A stretch of DNA of 64,000 nt. Source: Pythium myriotylum (taxonomy: Eukaryota > Oomycota > Peronosporomycetes > Pythiales > Pythiaceae). The stretch is from the NCBI GenBank assembly GCA_023091665.1, contig JALJCQ010000025.1:310001-374000 (forward strand), read 5' to 3'. Below, piece by piece: positions 21,079 through 32,004 of this stretch. Below the pieces are notes generated by a model that saw only the letters and a program-made list of their open reading frames with translations, searched no databases and was not told where the DNA came from. Both the position numbers and the translations under genes were made by a program. Positions within the stretch are counted from its first letter, which is position 1, and every line of letters starts with the position of its first letter.

Positions 21079-21127
21079 CTTTCTTGGTCTCACTCACGCA
21101 CTGAGGCAGCGCGTGAGACCAAGAAAG
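21079..21127. repeat. Hairpin, 15-bp perfect arms
   Basis: Arms 21079-21093 (ctttcttggtctcac) and 21113-21127 are exact inverted repeats separated by 19 nt. Confidence 0.8.
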
Positions 21128-21559
21128 CATGTGTTCAGCGCCCCGTCGTTGTGACGTTGCCGTAAACCAATGTACTTTCGCTGATAGAGCGCGCCGTTGC
21201 GAGGAATTTCAGGACAAGGAGTTGCGATCACTGAGGAGACACCAGCCCAAGGAGCTGCCTCTGTTCTTTCGAATCGTATCCGCGAATCGTGCTTCTTTTC
21301 GAGCAACGCCTTTCGGCGAGTTTAGCGGCTGGGGTACCCAGCACGTGAAACGACGGCAATGCGAGCCGGATACAAAAAAAGAGCACTGGTGAGTGAGTAG
21401 TGAGTAGTGAGTGGTGAGTAGCGTGTAGAGGTAGGCAGTAAAACACGAGGCTTTTTACGATGGTATGTAAGATTATGTGCTCGTGATGGCAAGGATCTAT
21501 TGCGTGGCTGTACACATGTAGACCGGAGACGCCAGTTATAGGCAAGTGCCAGATCGTTT

Positions 21560-22490
21560 GAGAATGTGGAGACAGTGCCTCGCCACGGAGCAGCTGGTGA
21601 GGTTGAGAACGGTCGGCGCGAGGGCCTTCGAGCACCCGTAGGAAGAAGACGCTGTTGTCCTCGCAGAGCAGCTCGCGCGCGATGACCTTGTCAAGCGCAT
21701 CCAAGATACGCACCATCATCTGGATCTCGCCCTGGTCCTCAGGAAACGAGCCGGATGCGATCTTAACCGTCTCGAGCGGCGCGAAGCGCGGCCGGGCGCG
21801 ACTCATCACGTAGCTCTCGCCTTGGCCTCTGATGAGGTGCATCCCTTCCCTACCGATGATTGACTGGAGGTGGGCGAAGGCTGGTGGAGAGGCGTACACC
21901 TCCGGATCCAGCTCGAACGGGCTTGGTCGGTGAACAATGTCCGAAGTGGTGGATAGACACGCGAGCAGAGATGCTGGGGACTTGGTTACAGCGCTTGGTC
22001 TCCAGCACCGCGCGGTAAGCCCAGCGCGCGTTCCATGAACCAAGACGAGCCCATGCCAACGCGGCACTCGTCATCGAGAACCGATCCCAGTTGATCAGCG
22101 CGTTTTCCCACTTGCTCGGCGCGCTGCTCGCGCACGCGCAGCCGCAGAGCTCGCCGTTGAGTATACCTGCGCTTACCGTGCTCACCGCTCTAGTCGTCCA
22201 CAAGCCCTCACAGGAAACGCACAACGCAAGACCGAACGCTGGAGCGGTCAAGATCGCAGAGGCTGAGTACGTCTTGGTCAACTGAGAGGCATCGACCGAG
22301 TCCAGCTACTGGCCGGGGTCAACAACATCATTGCTGTAGCTGCTGTCTTGGCTGTCTTGGCGCTGCTACTCTCATCCATTGGAGCAGGGCTCAGTCGATC
22401 GTGAAGTGTTTCTTCTTGAGCCACGAATCCGTCGATCGCGCGCTGGAACAAGTTTGTCGTGTTCGATGCGCCTGTCGTGACCCGCAACCT
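21560..22490 (-). pseudogene. Unidentified gene fragment, probably decayed
   Basis: Minus-strand stretches have the GC-rich third positions and amino-acid mix of real coding DNA. One is about 22067-21590, reading F-E-L-D-P-E-V-Y, then G-R-E-G-M-H-L-I-R-G-Q-G-E and D-A-L-D-K-V-I-A-R-E-L. A second frame at about 22170-22030 has a helical run ending M-G-S-S-W-F-M-E-R-A-L-G-L-P-R. A third piece near 22480-22400 reads N-L-F-Q-R-A-I-D-G-F-V. They could be exons, but the best intron between the first two would be only 35 nt, and no clean start or stop frames them. I do not recognise the protein. Repeats on both sides suggest a truncated gene copy. Confidence 0.35.
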
Positions 22491-22499
22491 CGCGTGCGC

Positions 22500-23385
22500 A
22501 GCCTCACTTGCTCAATGCTCTGCTCATTGTCACAAATCGACTAGCAAATCGGCGTTGTGACGGAGACGCGGAACGAAAAAGTGCTTTTGGCCGGATTCTA
22601 CTTCTCACTCGAGGCGCAAGCAGGAGATCGCTCGGATCAGCGCCTCGGTCGGCAAGTTGATGCGGTCACCAAAAGTGGGCGCTCGCTGCGGCGGCGCTCA
22701 TCGGATCCTTTGGGAAGTTGGCGACGACCTGATCGGATCAGACAGCACTACCCAGAATACGGTAAACTTACACTGTAATTTCGCTCGACACTAAGTGCGT
22801 TTATCGAAAGTCGAAGTACGACCTGATTCTCCTTGCTACAGTACTACTTTTAGTGATCGGTACCCGAAGTTATTATAATAGCTGGTATTTGCTAATCAGT
22901 GTCCTGTGGTTTGCACACTTGCAAATCGGAACGTGGGAAGCTAGACGCTTTGGAGAATCAAGTACAGCCTCAAGCCTTCTACGAGCTGCTGACCAGCAAT
23001 TTCCCCTTCTCCGAAATTTGGAGAATCATGTCGCGTTGCCGTCGCCAGATTCATTGATGAAGAAATGCAGCATTTCAGGTTATGCTGTATTAACCTCATC
23101 GAGGTTTTTCGGCCACCTTGGCAGGGTGGCTTGTGGTGATGCATCATGCATCACCATGTCGGGTTTCCTCTTTTTCCTGTATTTTTTCAGCCCTGTCACA
23201 TCAAATCCGCATCCGTCTCCAGGAATCCCAAGATTCACAAGAAGACATCGGCTATCAATTACTTAGTACTACAATCCGTCTCCTGGACAACGAAGACAAT
23301 ACAGTACACTAGCGACCGGTACGTAGTTCACAAACACGGGTGCCTTCAACATTCACGGCTCTAGAATTCGCCCATCAAACAATCC
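22500..23385. other. Intergenic, no gene seen
   Basis: AT-richer DNA with only short random ORFs. A segment near 23200-23290 (atccgtctcc...caatccgtctcctggac) resembles repeat sequence at about 25670-25750 and, inverted, at 34590-34690. Confidence 0.45.
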
Positions 23386-24086
23386 AAACCCGGATTGAGA
23401 GCCGAGAGCCAAAGATCCGCGGCTCAATTCTAGAACACGGTACCACCAAAACTGGGAACGGTGATGCGAGCTACAGCAGCTGTTGTAATTCTCACGTTCG
23501 TGGTACACCAGTGGCGACCAGAACAATTCTGGTCGCGCAGTTCTGAGAAACGAGGTCGTTGGATGTGGATGATCGGCTATCTCACACGCCGTATTTCCAT
23601 ATGCCAGCTCACCAACACTGCACCCCCCCCCCACCCCCCCACCCCCTCGGGCAAACTTTGCGGTGGATTCAAGCACCAAGTCTCCTGGGCACTCTGGCCT
23701 ACATTCAGTACTCTGCTTTAAGGCACCAACTCCGCGATAACTCGACCTAGCCCATCACGTTAATGAGGACGTTACTGTACTTTATCCCAAAAATGACACC
23801 GAGGTTGTATTTTCGAGTCTGACAGCCAATGAGCGCTTTATGCAACGTAACCCAGCTCTCCGATTGGCTGGAGAGGACCGTATGTCAGCGGATACGATGC
23901 GGTGACAGACGGTATTCTTGCCACTTTGGTGTCACATACGGTGTCACAAATCCGCTGAAAATGACACCGCAGACACGCAGTTTGCCGAGCCAAACAGTTG
24001 GGATCGACACCGCATGAGGCGAAAGCGACAAAGCGCATGGTGGACGCTGTGACTGCATCCATATTCGGCTGGACCATCACGCGAAT

Positions 24087-24150
24087 GGTTGCTTTCTGTT
24101 GGTACTTTGCAAGGCCATCAGGCCTTGCAAAGTACCAGCAGAAAGCAACC
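24087..24150. repeat. Long hairpin, 30-bp arms, 4-nt loop
   Basis: Left arm 24087-24116, loop atca 24117-24120, right arm 24121-24150. The arms pair along all 30 positions with one mismatch. It sits in the 1.3-kb segment unique to the left arm. Confidence 0.88.
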
Positions 24151-26384
24151 CATCCCTAGCCTTGGTCCTTCAGTCCGTTGCACCAGTGATACCAGCGATT
24201 CTCGGTGGCTTCATATCGCTGGTCTCTGCTTTGGGTCGCGACGACCGCAGGTACGATGGTGCCAATAGCTCTCAACACCTGCATGAACGACGGCTTCATG
24301 ACGTCGCTCAAACAGGTGGAGCTCCATACCACACTCTAGTAGATTGCATTTCGTTGAATGTTGCGGGCGAAGGGGGCATGGTTCGACGCCTTGAGCTCGG
24401 GTACGAGCTGGCCCACGCTGGACAGGGCAAGGTGCATATTGCTGGACCAAGTTGAGAAGCTGTGGTGCGAGAGCTCGCGTGCATGAACGCCCAGATCAAC
24501 GACATGAACAGTAGGCTAGAGGATATCAACACCGGTATTGCAAGTGAGATGTACATCTGTGGAGTGATGCGAATCACAAGCTCGAGCTGACAAACAGCTC
24601 CTTGAAGCGTAGCCCGTGCGGGCGTAACTACGCGGGCGTTAGTTCCACCCGCCACCACAAACTCGAGCCACCTGGTCAAGCTTTCCAAGTGTCCAAGCCA
24701 TCTTGACATGCTGTGGCAAGAGTGCGAGTTTGGTCGTGGCGGAGTGGAACCGCCAAAGTAGTTCAGTACGCATGAACGCGGCTATGACAAGACCACGTAT
24801 TGCCGTCGGAACATCCTATGGAATGCGGTGAAAAGGATGATCCGCCGAGGCTAGAGGAATGGATCGCATCATTTATGGAGTGTGCGGTCACACAACCTCT
24901 GTTACGCTGATCCTCGAGGTGATGAGAGTGCCCAGGAGACATGGTGGTCATCCACAGATCGACTCAAAGGATCAGGTTACATCCAAGTGTAAACCACAAC
25001 GTAACCGAGAATACAGTGTCATTCCCCGTGTCATTTCTTTGGAACACTTACACAGTATGGAGAACCCAAGTGACATCTTCACCTGTTGTGTGTCTTGAGG
25101 ATCCAATCCAATCAGTCAGAATTTAGACCGGTGGGCTCATAGACATCCAGCGCACTCTTTGGCGTCTGTTCCCTCGTTATCCATACTGTACCGGATACAG
25201 GGCATTGCCGAACGAGTGTCGAGTCCACAGTTGTGTCGCTCGCACATGCGGCTCCTCAGCATCTGAACCCATGAGCAAGCCCCAGAAAAAGGTCAATGAG
25301 CGCCACGACCGCCTGAGTTCAAGTCCACCACCTGTTCGTTCTCGATGTAGTTGTTAATTGGAAAGACTGGGCTAGACTTGTCACGCTTGAGTCGGTACCA
25401 TCGTCCGAGGCGTGGAGAAGCAGAGATTCATCGTGGAATATTGGAGGACTCAAAGGAACTGTGTGCAGAAAGCTCGTGGTCCTCATTTCAGAAGGATTTA
25501 GACTCAGCTATTGATAACGAAGACATTGAACTGAGGACGCGACGGATCTGTTTCGCCTGAAATCATTTCAGGTACAGGAGGGAAATGTGTTGTTGTAACC
25601 AGGCTCTTTTATTGGCGAGAGTACTAATCACGGTTGCCGGCTGTCCACACTTTCAGTGGAAGCCAACAAGTCCTCGTCATCCGTCTCCAAGAAATTCAAC
25701 ATTCAAATTGACAGCAGTCGCAGACTATCCACTGCTTCAATCCGTCAGCACGTCAAACCCTCGAGGTCGATGACAATCCTGACCAGTTGATGTCCGGGAT
25801 ACAAGTGGAGTTCGCGGTGGCGAAGCCTCGAGATTTCCACCCACCACTGATCCAAATTCGGGAACATTATGCGTAACGGTATCACTGTGAGTAGTAGAGC
25901 ATCGCAGCAGCCGTGAGAGCAGCCACAAGTGATAGTCACGCAAGTGTAGTCCACAGAGTTCAGCTAATGAATAATACTGTGTGCTTTTGGAGCCTGCATG
26001 TGACGTTTTAGCTCAGCGCAGGTGCCGATGAGTGGCCAACGAGGATGTGGACGATGGACAAAAGCAGAGCGTGGTGACCGCCATAGACGTCACGGATAGC
26101 GAGAGCTAATCATCTCACCGAACGCTGGTAAGCGCAATCACGTATTCTCCTCGATCCTCAATCCCATCTGTCTCCGAATGTCTGGAGACGGAAACTTCAG
26201 CACACGTCGAAACCAGCTCGTCTAGCTGATCCATCCGAGTTATCCATGATCAATTGCCTCGTGGGTGATGTACAGTAGTCAACGGCTCATGGTCTTGACT
26301 CTCCCTCCGCGGAGCTTTCACTCTCTCTCACTCGCGGATTTGCGCTCTTCAGCACAGGACCGCCCAAGTTAACCAACTGCGACG

Positions 26385-28307
26385 ATGGTCCGGCTTTCGT
26401 TGCTCGCCGTCGCCGCCTTTTGCGCCATCAGTGCCATCGACGCACAGAATGCAGCTGTCCACGCACCAAACATCCCCGAAGCTGAGTCCCGTGAGGCTAC
26501 TGCAGGCGCAGCGAAACCCGCAGCAGCGCCAGCCGCCGCGAAGCCTGCAGCAGCGCCAGCCGCCGCGAAGCCTGCAGCAGCGCCAGCCGCCGCGAAGCCT
26601 GCAGCAGCGCCGGCCGCCGCGAAACCCGCAGCAGCGCCAGCCGCCGCTGTTGCCAAGCCCCCCGTAGCACCAGCAACACCGGGATCGGCGCCAGCCAAGG
26701 CTCCAGCAAGCCCAGCGGCACCAAGTACTGGTGCCGCCGCACCTGCGCCCGCACCCAAGGCGGGCTCCACTCTTTCCCCCGAGAAGACGTGGATTACATA
26801 CCAACTCGACAAGGGTGGCGACGCTGCTTGCTGGCGCCGACTCAATTTCGGGACTGCAAATTCGTGTAAAAATTCCTTCTTCGATGGGAAGGGCGTATGT
26901 TGGTTGCAATGCCCGATGGACTTCCCTGTCCAATGCGGCATGGAATGTATCCGCCAGAACCAGGACTGCACACTACACCTCGGCCACCACGTCTCTGACG
27001 TTGCTGCGTCTGCAGTCAAGGCTGCTTCAGGCCTCTTCGGGGCTTTAGCGACTGCAGCAAAGGGTGCCACTCGTGGTGTAAACTGCGCACGACAGCTTTA
27101 TGATGTCACCACTCGTGTCTACGACCTACTGGACAACTTGAGCGCAACCAAGCAGCTCAAAACGCGTGAACAACTTGCGAAAGCCGTCGAACAGTCTGAC
27201 TTGGTCGTGTACGACCTGCCTCTCGCTGTTGCAAGCTGTCTTGGTGAAGATCTCGGCCAGGCATTCAACCTGGCTGGAACCGTCGTGAAAACAGCGCAAC
27301 CCTTGCTCGTCGCGATCATCGAAAAGAAGATCACGAAGGAAGATATCAAGACGTACGCCAAGTACCTCGATTTCTTCCACTGGTTCACGAGCAAGCCAAA
27401 GGATGCCGATCCAGCTGTCAAACCACTCCCAGCCGTGACTGCGGCTGATCTGACCACTCTCGCCAAGGATGATTATGTATGTGGCCGAACACTAAAGAAG
27501 TACCTCAAGTCGGTGGAGGACAAAGTCAAAGACACCATGAAGAATCAGCCCAAGATTGGCATCGAGTACCTGCAGTACGTCGTTTTGAACTCGGACCTCG
27601 TCACGAAAGATCTGCCAGCAGCGGTGCAGTCATGTAAAGTTGATAAAGCCACGCAAGATGACATCATCACCACCGCCCAGCTGCTCGTCGACCAGATTAT
27701 CGCCTCGGCGTTTGACAGCAAAGGCGTGATCGGCACCATCAAGACGTACAAGTTGACCATCGCACGGTTGGCTCTAAGTGGCATTGAGGCCATTGCTCCA
27801 TTCGGCATTGCGCAATTGCTCGGTACACTCGTTCAGCCCATTTGCAAAGTACCCGAGTATGCTGCTGCTATCGCGGATGGCCCTGCCGACAAGGCACTCG
27901 GTCTTCAGACCGTTCAAAAAGCCTTCGCAGGATCAGTCGGCACCTGGAAGGCCGCTGGAGACGGGAACCTGAACATCACCTTCAAGAGCATGGACATATA
28001 TGATGTCACAGTGAACATCTACTCCGGAGGTGCTAATTACGACAAGGTCCCACTCCCGAAAGGTGCGACTGGGTACTGGAGCGAGAAGCTATCCGTGTTG
28101 GCAGGTAAAACCCTCTATCTCGACCGTACTCGCCCAGGTCTGTTCAATCTCCCAGGTACTGGCGGTGGGTCCTTGCTCGTGTGGGTGCCGAAGAACCCGA
28201 AGGGTGGGCTGACGTTGACAGTTCCGATCAACAAAACGAAGTTCTTTGACAAGGAGCCCAAGGCGGCGCCAGCTGCAGCACCAGCACCAGCACCAGCCGC
28301 CAAGTAA
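26385..28307 (+). CDS. Large secreted protein with A/P linker, Cys module and beta-rich C-terminus (copy 2)
   Basis: 640 aa, single exon, same layout as copy 1: signal peptide (1-20), linker, Cys module (C-W-R-R-L-N, V-C-W-L-Q-C-P-M, Q-C-G-M-E-C), helical region and beta-rich end, closing with an A/P tail and K. The linker holds five perfect-length nine-residue units of the K-P-A-A-A-P-A-A-A type. From about 27070 to 27615 the DNA is practically identical to copy 1, while the N-terminal and some C-terminal parts differ, which points to gene conversion. It has no recognised catalytic motif. It is oriented tail-to-tail with copy 3. Confidence 0.82.
   Translation: MVRLSLLAVAAFCAISAIDAQNAAVHAPNIPEAESREATAGAAKPAAAPAAAKPAAAPAAAKPAAAPAAAKPAAAPAAAKPAAAPAAAVAKPPVAPATPGSAPAKAPASPAAPSTGAAAPAPAPKAGSTLSPEKTWITYQLDKGGDAACWRRLNFGTANSCKNSFFDGKGVCWLQCPMDFPVQCGMECIRQNQDCTLHLGHHVSDVAASAVKAASGLFGALATAAKGATRGVNCARQLYDVTTRVYDLLDNLSATKQLKTREQLAKAVEQSDLVVYDLPLAVASCLGEDLGQAFNLAGTVVKTAQPLLVAIIEKKITKEDIKTYAKYLDFFHWFTSKPKDADPAVKPLPAVTAADLTTLAKDDYVCGRTLKKYLKSVEDKVKDTMKNQPKIGIEYLQYVVLNSDLVTKDLPAAVQSCKVDKATQDDIITTAQLLVDQIIASAFDSKGVIGTIKTYKLTIARLALSGIEAIAPFGIAQLLGTLVQPICKVPEYAAAIADGPADKALGLQTVQKAFAGSVGTWKAAGDGNLNITFKSMDIYDVTVNIYSGGANYDKVPLPKGATGYWSEKLSVLAGKTLYLDRTRPGLFNLPGTGGGSLLVWVPKNPKGGLTLTVPINKTKFFDKEPKAAPAAAPAPAPAAK
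26511..26645 (+). repeat. Five tandem 27-bp units in the linker
   Basis: Units start at 26511, 26538, 26565, 26592 and 26619. Each encodes a nine-residue Ala/Lys/Pro unit and differs by only a few synonymous bases. Copies 1 and 3 have shorter or more irregular linkers, so the array has changed in number recently. Confidence 0.92.
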
Positions 28308-28399
28308 ACACAACGTAGGTCGAGCTCGAGTCGATCCCAAGTATGTTCACGTCCTCCAGGCGCATATATTAAGAAAAAAAAATTCACTGGACAAAAACT

Positions 28400-28855
28400 G
28401 CTTTAAAGGCCTTGAACCGTTGTTGCCAACACGGCTGTCGGCACGTTGAGACCTACAAGCACATCTTTTTTGACTGTCGAGTGGCAAGACCCCTATGGCG
28501 AGTCCACATAAACGCGTGGAAGCCCATTTGGCTTGGTACCCCAGGATGGAAAGAGGCCCTTTTCGGTGACAAACTCTCGCTGCGTCGTCCGTTCCGCCCG
28601 TCGCTCCGTGCTACCACCGTACTATGGAACATCGTGTGCTCCGTCGTATTCCACACCCTATGGGCAGTCCGCAACGACAAAAAACGATCCATTGACGCAC
28701 CTCCAACCTCAGTATTGATCGAGCGCGATATTCGCTTGGTCGTCGACCACATCAAAGCGATCCAACGCACTGCAAGAAACCCCGAGGAAGATCAAGATCT
28801 AAGCTCCCAGCTCACCGCCTTAGCGTCCACACTCAAACTCTCTCTTACTTAACCG
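28400..28855 (+). pseudogene. LINE 3' fragment (zinc-binding tail after reverse transcriptase)
   Basis: The reading frame 28412..28852 has C-C-Q-H-G-C-R-H, then H-I-F-F-D-C and A-R-P-L-W. This is the zf-RVT pattern found after the reverse transcriptase of many non-LTR elements. No reverse transcriptase precedes it, so this is a 5'-truncated insertion. It directly follows the 3' flank of copy 2. The sequence is not a copy of the LINE at 36-42 kb but a related lineage. Confidence 0.7.
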
Positions 28856-29990
28856 TGGGGCCTGTGTGTTCTTCGCGCGCTACATAGCACATGTAAACTA
28901 GATGTATCCTAGTGAGTTAGAGTAGCAGAACGAGAAGTCCTCACAAATGGAAATCAGTTGGACCCCCCCCCCCTATCACACCTCGAGCAAGTGAAGTTGG
29001 TGCGTGGGACTTGGGATCCTCAGTCCTGCATCTGTAGGAATAGTGCCTCCTTCTGCGGTGCTATTCTACAGCGGAGCCACACGATGAAAATGGCAAGATC
29101 CAAAGACAAGCGAGTGCGCTGCTCGGTGCAGGGCTGCTCATTCCACATTTATGTTAAAAAGCCGTAAGTTCTGTTCGTTCCGTTCTTCATGTTGAAGGGG
29201 CCCGGGCCCAGCGCCATTGGCGCGGCGCCAATGGCACTTGGATGCGAAAGCGACCTTATAAGTATACAATGCGCTTCAGCGCTTCAGTTCCTGTTACACC
29301 ACGCGACACATAACCTCACGGATTCCAACAGGGCTATGCAACCAAACAGTGCCCATCGGGGTCGCTTCTAGCGCCGGAGTCGCAATCGGCGGTGCAGCAC
29401 GGAGCTCAGCTCGCACGAGTAGCGGTTGGCCCACTAGTTCAAGAAAGTGAGAAAGATAACGGCTGACCGTCTTCTTGCCGACAGGAGTGATGAGGGCTTC
29501 CGCAAGTACAAACATACCGTACTCACGGTCCTGCGCGTGTACGGCCTTGATGGTATTGCGCTTCGAAAGCTGAAGCTTGCGGAGCTCGTGACTGAGGAGG
29601 GTAAATTAGCTTTACTAGGAGGCAAGTCACGATCATACGATTTATCGGAAAAGATACCATCGACGGATACTAAGTTCCAGCAGGTTGATCACTTTGCAAG
29701 TGGTTTGGACGTGTCGGACTGGACATGCTAGATCGACGAGAAGCAGTCAGATTCGACGATCCAGTAGAATATCATTCTAAAGAGGTTGAATGAGCTGCTT
29801 GCTCTGAAGTCGAGGACGTGACGATGCTCAGACTGCATACTGAACTCGTACTACGAAGTGCGCGATGTCAACATGGAGAAGATGCTACCGGAGTGCCTTC
29901 CCGGTATATACGAATTGGAACAGCCCCGCAGCGCTATTGATTGGGCAAGCCCCTTTAGAATCAAGCTGACGTGTAACCACGCGTAGCCGT
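28856..29990. other. Intergenic with scattered coding-like scraps
   Basis: A short frame at about 29083-29165 reads [17 protein letters not shown] and stops at a GTAAGT. It resembles the DNA-binding start of MULE-type transposases, but too little is left to call. A small GC palindrome lies at about 29210-29240. Nothing else is supported. Confidence 0.35.
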
Positions 29991-29991
29991 A

Positions 29992-30055
29992 GGTGCCGAA
30001 CAACCCGAAAGGTGAGTTGGCCCTGACGGTACCGACCAACAAAATCTCGTTTGCT
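29992..30055 (+). pseudogene. Relic of the secreted-protein C-terminus (a)
   Basis: About 60 bp match the C-terminal coding part of copy 3: V-P-N-N-P-K-G-E-L, T-V-P, then N-K-I-S-F, with changed bases and no flanking gene. It is a remnant of a further copy. Confidence 0.7.
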
Positions 30056-30059
30056 TTGA

Positions 30060-31475
30060 AGTTGAGGTCTACTGGCTCGCACTGTTATGAATCATATAGC
30101 CGGGTCGCAACATGGAAAAGGCGCTGACCTGTGAGGCTCCTAGTCACATACTAAATGATTGTGCGAGCGATGGTCTGATTGTCCACAAAATGCATTAGGT
30201 ATTTATTGATCATCATCTTAGTTGGCACTCATGTACTTCGTGGTCGGAAAGCCCGCACATATCGTCAGAGGCACATACTGGGCATGTGCATACGACGACA
30301 TGTGTGGGCTTGAGATCGTTTCAACGATTCTCTAGCGACGGGTGGGACGCGAAAAGACCATTGACGGCATTGTATTAGAGATGATGATCCGACGATCTCG
30401 TTCTTTTATAGCACTTCCAGCGGCGATTGTCACCCTCCGAACTATTCGCCAACTTCGACTCGTGATAGCCCATCCAATTAGCACATTGCGCGGACGCGCT
30501 GGGTGAGTTGGGAGAGGGCCCATGATGCCTGGTGTCAGAGGGTAAGCCTGGGGACGGATCTTGGAGGCGGCAAGCTGACGGGCTTGGCCGCGGGGATCGG
30601 ACGAGAGGCAGGAGATCCAGGCAGTGGAGCAGTTCAAGGATGCTATCGAGGTTTCTATGGGGAGAGAGCTAGCTGTAGCTTCTAACACTGCTGCACAGTC
30701 GGGTTGATGTTGCCCGATACCCGAGCCGGGGCCGCCTCACTTTCGCATACAGCGACGACAAGAACTAACCAGGTTTGTCGCTGCTGTCAAATGGTCCGCC
30801 ACCGGCAGACCACATGACAGCAACTTGTTAGTAGCGGACTCCGCCACTAACAAGATGTTTTGCGTGGGCACGTGCGACAGCGCACAATTGGGGGAATGCG
30901 GTTTGGATAGCATGAGCGGCGTCGGCTCGCCGTCCGCAAAAGCGAGTGGGTTCGCATCAGTTCAACGACGCGGGACCTAGCATGGTGATGTGACGTGGAC
31001 CGAGAACAAGAGCGTGACTCCCACATGGGACCGACCTCAAAGGCGGAACACGAGCTTGAGCGACGGCGCTGCCGTGGCGAGAATGACCTCGCGCGACTGA
31101 GACCAGCGTGGTGAGTATGTAAGTGGAGTCTATTGAGTTCATCATAAAAAATCCTAAAAGCTTTACTACCATCAACTTCGAGTTTCAGGCTCGAGCGCCG
31201 GCTCTATCTAGCTTGCCTCTCCACGCTTCAGGAGCTCAAAGCCCCCGAGCTCTGCCCCGAGGCGGATGAAGACACGAAGCGCCACGACCGCCGGTCCAGT
31301 TGGCGGAAGGACCGCCCGAAAGGCATCAGAGAATCTGTTTCGGCGTCAAAAGTCTGACCTCGGGAGTGACAGCGAGCATTGGTCACGTGGCTCGACGTGA
31401 CCAATTGCCTGACCAAGTGGAGGTGTGCATAGAAAAGACTCTGACCAGACCCACAAATTAACCTGTTTTCCTACC
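30060..31475. other. Intergenic, no gene seen
   Basis: No protein-like ORF. An imperfect palindrome lies at about 30824-30854 (cttgttagtagcgga and its complement with one mismatch). Confidence 0.5.
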
Positions 31476-31478
31476 GAC

Positions 31479-31615
31479 TTTGACAAGGAGCCCAAGGCGA
31501 CGCCAGCAGCAGCACCAGCCGCCAAGTAGACGCAATTCAAGTCAAGCTCGAGTCAGATACTAAGTGCGCGCCGTATATCCTCTCGCTTCTAAGCGCATGT
31601 TGGAGAAGTTTATGA
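31479..31615 (+). pseudogene. Relic of the secreted-protein 3' end (b)
   Basis: It encodes F-D-K-E-P-K-A-T-P-A-A-A-P-A-A-K and a stop. The following DNA then matches the 3' flank of copy 3 (about 32070-31975) in inverted orientation, down to a block reading cgcatgttggagaagttta. Together with copy 3 it makes a short inverted repeat about 360 bp apart. Confidence 0.8.
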
Positions 31616-32004
31616 TGAAAAACCTATCTTGGGGAACTCACAAGCAAAGAGCATCTCCGCCGGTTGTGTCAAATAGGGGGCAAAAGTCACATGGACGCTT
31701 TTGAAAATCTTCTGACTCTACAACTGTGGCGTTTTCCTCTACTGGTATTTCTATAAGGCTCTTGAGCCTAATAGAAACGTGGTGGACAGCCGCTTTTTCC
31801 GTTGCGATACAGTCGTACTGAAGGGCATAAGGGCCTTATGTCCAACTATATTTGTTTCGATCATAGCATCCTCTCGAAAGAACTCTATAGTCTAATACGG
31901 AGCACCGCAAGTCAAATGCACCTCTGTGAGCCCCCACGGTCCATGATACTTGCTCGAGTTGTAATGTTAAAAGCAGTTTTTTTCGACATAAACTTCTCCA
32001 ACAT

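Larger units (their letters stand above)
20690..21390. repeat. Dispersed non-coding repeat B, copy 1
   Basis: Several blocks match 42330-43450 in the same order. They include the stretch starting ttgcggtcgattggaacggc, the 'gtacgaggaaac' block and the 'gcgcgttg...gagcgaggcg' and 'cgtgcttcttttcg' blocks. There is no coding potential. It is probably an old transposon of unknown type. Confidence 0.65.
23390..28365. repeat. Left arm of large inverted repeat (contains copy 2)
   Basis: Anchors read in order here match the reverse complement of the right arm: about 23396 to 35646, 23648 to 35436, 25126-25240 to 35200-35095, 25455-25600 to 34880-34700, 25640-25790 to 34690-34560, 26140-26384 to 34230-33980, then the whole gene and its 3' flank. 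The left arm has about 1.3 kb (23760-25125) with no counterpart, either an insertion here or a deletion in the other arm. Confidence 0.8.

Noticed and set aside
22800..23300. Possible LTR or CRISPR-like spacing of short repeats
   Set aside because: No regular unit, no LTR pair, and the suggested genome is eukaryotic.
26349..27070. Antisense Ala/Gly- and Cys/Arg-rich ORFs over the copy 2 linker
   Set aside because: Produced by the 27-bp tandem repeat; copy 3 shows the same artefact.
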